This document shows positions 60,111 to 64,000 of a stretch of DNA of 64,000 bases, in pieces; position 1 is the first letter of the stretch, and the number at the start of each line of letters is the position of its first letter. The stretch is from positions 372,001 through 436,000 of the forward strand of contig NZ_BMTN01000001.1 in assembly GCF_014649695.1 (NCBI RefSeq). Reading direction: 5' to 3'. This stretch comes from Streptomyces kurssanovii. GTDB lineage: Bacteria; Actinomycetota; Actinomycetes; Streptomycetales; Streptomycetaceae. The position numbers were made by a program, and so were the translations under genes. The notes beneath the pieces are model-generated. The model was not told the DNA's origin. It worked only from the letters and a program-made list of their open reading frames with translations, and did no database searches.

Positions 60111-61036
60111 ACGCCCGCCGGTCCGGCGGGCGTCGGCAGCGCCTCGGCGGCCACCGCCAGCACACTGCGCAGGGCCGCCGACGGATTGTCGGTGCGCCAG
60201 GCGAGCGCGGCCTGGAGACGGGTCGGCGGGCCGGCCAGCGGCCGGTGCACCAGGCCCGTCTGCTGGATGTGCAGACAGGAGGAGAGGGTGAGCGTGACAC
60301 CCACGCCCGCCGCCACCAGCGCCAGGATCGTGTACGAGTCCGGGGCCTCCTGCACCACCCTCGGATGGAACCCGGCGTCCTCGCAGGCCCGGAAGGTGGC
60401 GTCGCGCAGCGTGGAGCCGGCGTTGGCCGGGAAGCTGACGAACGGCTCCGCGGCCAGGTCGGCCACCGCGATCCGCTCACGGCTCGCGAGGGGATGGTCC
60501 TGCGGCAGCGCGCACAGCAGCTCCTCCTCGCCGATGACCCGCGTCTCGACACCGGGCCGGCGGGCGGGCAGCCGCACGAAGCCCAGGTCGAGCGAGCCGT
60601 CCGCGACCTTGGCCAGGGCGACGTCCGCGTAGGTCTGGCCCTGCATGACCAGCTCCAGGCCGGGATGGGCAGCCCGGACCGCCCGGGTGAGCAGGGGCAG
60701 GGTGTGGTGCGAGGAGGCGCCGGCGAAGCCGACGGTGACCCGCCCGTACTCTCCCTGGCCCGCCGCCTTGGCCACCCGTACGGCGATGTCCAGATCGTCC
60801 AGGACCGTGCGCACCGGCTTGAGGAAGGACTGCCCCGCGCTGGTGAGCCGTACCGAGCGGGTGTTGCGCTCGAACAGCTGCACGCCGAGCTCCCGCTCCA
60901 GCTGGCGGATCTGCTGGCTCAGCGGCGGCTGAGCCATCTGGAGGCGTCTGGCGGCGCGGCCGAAGTGCAGTTCCTCGGCGACCGCGAGAAAGGAGGTCAG
61001 ATAGCGCAGTTCCACGGCCGTCCCGTTCCGTTCCAT
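60098..61036 (-). CDS. LysR family transcriptional regulator (BenM/CatM-like)
   Basis: A 312-residue LysR-type regulator. The N-terminus VELRYLTSFLAVAEELHFGRAARRL, with MAQPPLSQQIRQLE, is typical of the BenM/CatM/CbnR group, whose members sense aromatic ring-cleavage products. The effector domain spans about 95-300. It is divergent from the CoA-transferase genes and upstream of the thiolase gene, so it probably activates one or both. Confidence 0.9.
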   Translation of the reverse strand: MERNGTAVELRYLTSFLAVAEELHFGRAARRLQMAQPPLSQQIRQLERELGVQLFERNTRSVRLTSAGQSFLKPVRTVLDDLDIAVRVAKAAGQGEYGRVTVGFAGASSHHTLPLLTRAVRAAHPGLELVMQGQTYADVALAKVADGSLDLGFVRLPARRPGVETRVIGEEELLCALPQDHPLASRERIAVADLAAEPFVSFPANAGSTLRDATFRACEDAGFHPRVVQEAPDSYTILALVAAGVGVTLTLSSCLHIQQTGLVHRPLAGPPTRLQAALAWRTDNPSAALRSVLAVAAEALPTPAGPAGVPRD

Positions 61037-61098
61037 CCGGATTCACTGGACGCCCGGTGGCTATTTCTCCTGACGTCTCAATGCGACCTTAATTTGGT

Positions 61099-61115
61099 AT
61101 TGGACAGTAATCAAT
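61099..61115. promoter_or_regulatory. LysR binding site ahead of the CoA-transferase genes
   Basis: ATTG-N9-CAAT at 61099-61115 fits the T-N11-A rule for LysR sites. It lies in the AT-rich centre (61090-61116) of the 100-bp gap between lysR and the CoA-transferase alpha subunit gene. Binding is inferred from position. Confidence 0.58.
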
Positions 61116-61136
61116 GGTGCTGGCAGCGTGTGGGCC

Positions 61137-62066
61137 GTGGACAAGACCATGACGATGAAGGACGCGATCGCCTCGTTCGTGCACGACGGCGACACGGTGT
61201 CCCTCGAAGGCTTCACCCATCTCATCCCGACGGCCGCCGGCCACGAGATCATCCGCCAGGGCCGCAGGAACCTCACGGTGGTGCGGATGACGGCGGACAT
61301 CGTGGTGGACCAGTTGCTCGCGGGCGGCTGCGTCACCAAGCTGGTCTCCTCCTTCGTCGGCAACTCCTCGGCCGGCTCGCTCGGGGAGCTGCGGCGGCGC
61401 ATCGAGTCAGCCGAGCCCGAGCCGCTGGAGTTCGAGGAGTACAGCCACTACGGGATGATCTGCCGCTATCTCGCCGGCGCCCAGCGCCTGCCCTTCCACC
61501 CGCTGCGCTCCTACGCCGGAAGCGACCTCCCCTCGGTCAACCCCGGGATCCGCAAGGTCACTTCGCCCTATCCCGGTCCGGACGGCGCCACGGAGGAGAT
61601 CTACGTCGTGCCGCCGGTCAACCCGGACGTGACCATCGTCCACGCGCAGCGCGCGGACCGCTCCGGCAACACCCAGGTCTGGGGCCTCACCGGCGTCCAG
61701 GCAGAGGCGGTCTACGCCGCGAAGAAGGCCGTCGTGGTGGTCGAGGAGATCGTCGAGGACGAGGTGGTGCGCTCCGACCCCAACCGGACCGTCATCCCCT
61801 CGCACGCGGTCCACGCCGTCGTCGCCTGCCCGCGCGGCGCCCACCCGTCCTTCGCACAGGGCTACTACGACCGGGACAACGCCTTCTACCGGTCCTGGTC
61901 GCACATCAGCAAGGACCCCGCCCGGCTGCGGGACTGGATGGCCGAGTGGGTGTACGGCACCCGCGACCACGCCGAGTACGTCGCCAAGCAGGGCGAGGAG
62001 TTCTGGGCGGAGCTGGCCGTGGGCGAGGCGATGAGCCTGCCCGTGAACTACGGACGACGGCTGTGA
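61137..62066 (+). CDS. CoA-transferase subunit A (3-oxoadipate/glutaconate type)
   Basis: A 309-residue family-I CoA-transferase alpha subunit: IASFVHDGDTVSLEGFTHLI, then IVDQLL-type strand, and VSSFVGNSSAGSLGELRRRI. Later come VNPDVTIVHAQRADRSGN and VPSHAV-like HVHAVVACPRGAHPSF-type segments. It belongs to the CatI/IpdA-like branch rather than the PcaI/SCOT branch. The GTG at 61137 is preferred; GTG 61128 and ATG 61149 are alternatives, and none has a clear ribosome site. It overlaps or nearly abuts the beta subunit. Confidence 0.87.
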   Translation: MDKTMTMKDAIASFVHDGDTVSLEGFTHLIPTAAGHEIIRQGRRNLTVVRMTADIVVDQLLAGGCVTKLVSSFVGNSSAGSLGELRRRIESAEPEPLEFEEYSHYGMICRYLAGAQRLPFHPLRSYAGSDLPSVNPGIRKVTSPYPGPDGATEEIYVVPPVNPDVTIVHAQRADRSGNTQVWGLTGVQAEAVYAAKKAVVVVEEIVEDEVVRSDPNRTVIPSHAVHAVVACPRGAHPSFAQGYYDRDNAFYRSWSHISKDPARLRDWMAEWVYGTRDHAEYVAKQGEEFWAELAVGEAMSLPVNYGRRL

Positions 62067-62131
62067 CCGCGCCACCGAACGACGCACCGAACGACGCACC
62101 CTACGACGGACCCTACGACGGAGAGACGAAG

Positions 62132-62902
62132 ATGACAGCCGCCGGCACCGCGACCTCCTCGGAGCTCCTCTCCGTCGTCGCGTCCCGTGAACTCGCCGGG
62201 CGACGGACCGTGTTCGCCGGGATCGGCCTGCCCACCCTGGCCGCCTCGCTCGCCCACCTCACCGTCGCGCCACGCCTCGAGATCGTCTACGAGTCGGGGG
62301 TCTGCGGCGCGCACCCCTCACAGCTGCCGGAGACGATCGCCGACGCGGTCCTCATCACCGGCGCCGAGGCCGTCCTGTCCATGGCCACCCTCTTCGGCTC
62401 CGTGCTCCAGGGCGGGCACATCGACGTCGGCTTCCTCGGCGCCGCCCAGATCGACCGCCACGGCAACCTCAACTCCTCCGTCATCGGCGACTGGGACAGG
62501 CCGAAGGTCCGCCTCCCCGGCTCCGGCGGAGCCATGGAGGTCATGGCCAACTCGGGCGAGGTGTTCGTGGTGATGCGCCGTCACGACCCCCGCTCGTTCA
62601 TGGCCGAACTCGACTTCTGCACCTCGCCGGGCCCCGACCGAGCGCTCGCCGACGGCATCACGCCGCGCGGCGCGGGAGTCACCCGCGTCATCACCGACCT
62701 GGGCATCCTCGCCCGCTCGGGCGCGGGGGAGGAGCTGCGGCTGGTCGCCGTGCATCCGGGCGTCACCGTCGACCGGGTCCGGGCCGCCACCGGCTGGGAC
62801 CTCCAGGTCGCCGACGAGGTCGCCACCGTCGAACCCCCCACCGCGGCCGAACTGCGGCTGCTCCGGGAGGACGTCGACCCGGGCCGCGTCTATCTGCGCT
62901 GA
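62132..62902 (+). CDS. CoA-transferase subunit B
   Basis: A 256-residue family-I CoA-transferase beta subunit. LEIVYESGVCGAHP carries the probable catalytic Glu of the ESG/ENG motif. GGHIDVGFLGAAQIDRHGNL and the closing GVTVDRVRAATGWDL are typical. The ATG at 62132 has a ggagag site at 62120-62125. An upstream GTG at 62063 would overlap the alpha stop and add a repeated NDAPNDAPYDGPYDG leader; the choice is uncertain. With subunit A and the thiolase, it can complete 3-oxoadipate-type catabolism. Confidence 0.87.
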   Translation: MTAAGTATSSELLSVVASRELAGRRTVFAGIGLPTLAASLAHLTVAPRLEIVYESGVCGAHPSQLPETIADAVLITGAEAVLSMATLFGSVLQGGHIDVGFLGAAQIDRHGNLNSSVIGDWDRPKVRLPGSGGAMEVMANSGEVFVVMRRHDPRSFMAELDFCTSPGPDRALADGITPRGAGVTRVITDLGILARSGAGEELRLVAVHPGVTVDRVRAATGWDLQVADEVATVEPPTAAELRLLREDVDPGRVYLR

Positions 62903-62940
62903 GACACGGCCGCGAAGACACCAGGCCGCGTAGCCGACAG

Positions 62941-63004
62941 GCCGCGCGGACCCCGGGCCGCGCAGGTGTCGGGTCGCGCGGACCCTGGGCCGCGCAGGCG
63001 CCGG
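62941..63004. repeat. 32-bp tandem duplication before the dehydrogenase gene
   Basis: Two adjacent 32-bp units (62941-62972 and 62973-63004) differ at about four positions. They begin GCCGCGCGGACCCCGGGCCG and GTCGCGCGGACCCTGGGCCG. A related GCCGCG block precedes them. They fill much of the 168-bp gap between the CoA-transferase and dehydrogenase genes. Confidence 0.75.
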
Positions 63005-63070
63005 GACACGTCGAGACACACCGCCGCCCGTAAACGCGCCGGACACGAGGAACAAGGGACGAGGGAACCT

Positions 63071-64000
63071 ATGCGCATCAGGGTCGTCGGAGCCGGGGTC
63101 ATGGCCGGGGGATCGCCCAGTGGGCCGTGACCGCCGGACACACCGTCGAACTGGCCGACGCCCGGCCGGACTCCGTGGACGAGGCCGTCGGGTTCGTCAC
63201 CGGGATGCTCGGCCGCGCCGTCGAGAAGGGGCGCACCTCTGCCGAGGACGCCGCCGCCGCGGCGGAGCGGCTGGTGCCGCTGCGGTCCCCGCTGGCTCCC
63301 GGCGGCGGCGTCGACCTCGTCGTCGAGGCGGTGCTGGAGGACCTGGCGGTCAAGACCGAGCTCTTCACCGGCCTGGAGAAGGTCCTGCCGGCATCGGCGG
63401 TCTTCGCGACCAACACCTCCTCGCTGTCCGTCACCCGGATCGCGGCCGGGCTGGCCGACCCGACCCGGCTGGCCGGGCTGCACTTCTTCAACCCCGTACC
63501 GCTGATGAGGATCGCCGAGGTGATCCCCGGCGCCGCCACCCGCCCTGCCGTGGTGCCCTTCCTCGTCGATCTCGTGGAGAAGAGCGGACACCGCGCGGTC
63601 GTCGTCGCCGACACCCCGGGCTTCCTCGTCAACCACGCGGGGCGCGGCCTGATCACCGAGGCGCTGGCCCTGCTGGAGGAGGATGTCGCCGACGCGGCCG
63701 GCATCGACCGGATCGCCCGCGACGTACTCGGGCTGCGCATGGGCCCCTTCGAGCTCACCGACCTCACCGGTCTCGACGTCACCGCCTCCGTCATCGACAC
63801 CGTCTGGAAGGGATTCCGCCACTCGGAGCGCCTGCGCCCGTCGTACCTCACACCGAACCGCGTGGCCGCCGGCCTGCACGGCCGCAAGACCGGCCGCGGC
63901 TTCTACGACTACGGTCCCGACGCCCCGGGCACCCCCGCGGAGCCGCCGGTCACCGGGGACGCCTCCCGACCGGTCCATGTGCCCGGCGACGCGGACGCGC
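63071..64000 (+). pseudogene. 3-hydroxyacyl-CoA dehydrogenase with an early frameshift (partial)
   Basis: The ATG at 63071 begins MRIRVVGAGVM, the Rossmann start of a 3-hydroxyacyl-CoA dehydrogenase. At about 63104 one base is missing: ATGGCCGGGG where ATGGGCCGGGG would give the MGRGIAQWA motif. In the shifted frame the protein continues intact to the window edge. It has the catalytic-region ATNTSSLSVTRIA, GLHFFNPVPLMRIAEVIPGA with the catalytic His, and DTPGFLVNHAGRGLITEALA. Either a sequencing error or a real inactivating deletion; the rest looks well kept. It would supply the 3-oxoacyl-CoA for the thiolase. Confidence 0.8.

Noticed and set aside
59906-62902. A 998-codon plus-strand frame running through lysR and both CoA-transferase genes
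   Set aside because: Only its last about 257 codons (from 62132) match a family; the rest is a shadow of lysR and an overlap with subunit A.

Overview
The window is very GC-rich actinobacterial DNA, almost certainly a Streptomyces chromosome or a close relative. The evidence is strong G/C bias at third codon positions, GTG and TTG starts, a complete gvpOAFGJLSK gas-vesicle cluster, a CYP157-type P450, a large LAL regulator, a DNRLRE/NucA-NucB secreted protein, a TTA codon near the start of a secreted enzyme, and a Streptomyces-type intergenic hairpin. Most of it reads as accessory, arm-like sequence: short regulator-plus-target modules, secreted enzymes and many gene remnants.

Layout. 1-5120: an acyl-CoA catabolic island (acyl-CoA synthetase, nitronate monooxygenase, TetR, a gutted SDR, enoyl-CoA hydratase, acyl-CoA dehydrogenase). 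It ends in a decayed SDR fragment at a junction with the next block. 5177-10506: a MarR-controlled detoxification operon (MFS pump, quinone-oxidoreductase-like MDR, DJ-1/PfpI protein, aldehyde dehydrogenase). 10746-17091: mixed genes (alpha/beta hydrolase, VOC protein with a frameshifted MerR remnant, membrane Mrr-type nuclease, hemerythrin, SGNH hydrolase). 17205-20338: two divergent P450s, one lacking the ExxR motif. 20529-23266: an overlapping serpin and variant leucine-rich-repeat gene pair. 23624-29117: hydrolase, lipase remnant, secreted pectate lyase with its own promoter and operator, Nudix protein, and a MerR/imine-reductase pair. 29568-33881: a large secreted protein with a NucA/NucB nuclease tip facing a SMI1/KNR4 gene. 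34201-36469: gene remnants and a serine hydrolase. 36982-40760: the gas-vesicle operon. 40860-46012: a fused two-domain hydrolase divergent from its likely MerR, then a cation/proton antiporter with a TrkA-C subunit. 46240-50825: an NAD(P)-dependent epimerase-like gene, a DUF574 methyltransferase and a LysR, cysteine dioxygenase, YeiH-type exporter module. 51133-54617: LAL regulator and an HATPase protein. 54670-57480: divergent xylA and xylB. 57650-64000: a beta-ketoadipate-like or acyl-CoA module (MaoC hydratase, MFS remnant, thiolase, LysR, two CoA-transferase subunits, and a frameshifted 3-hydroxyacyl-CoA dehydrogenase running off the edge).

The main themes are regulators sitting directly against their targets with visible dyad operators (TetR, MarR, two MerR, LysR) and repeated gene decay (SDR twice, MerR, lipase, AAA ATPase, MFS, 3-hydroxyacyl-CoA dehydrogenase). 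Duplicated 3' ends of regulator genes recur at two loci. The strongest candidates for new biology are the LAL gene flanked by an inverted 19-20 bp motif, the serpin/LRV gene pair, the DNRLRE-NucA/B and SMI1 tail-to-tail pair, and the QxxW P450 with a basic tail.
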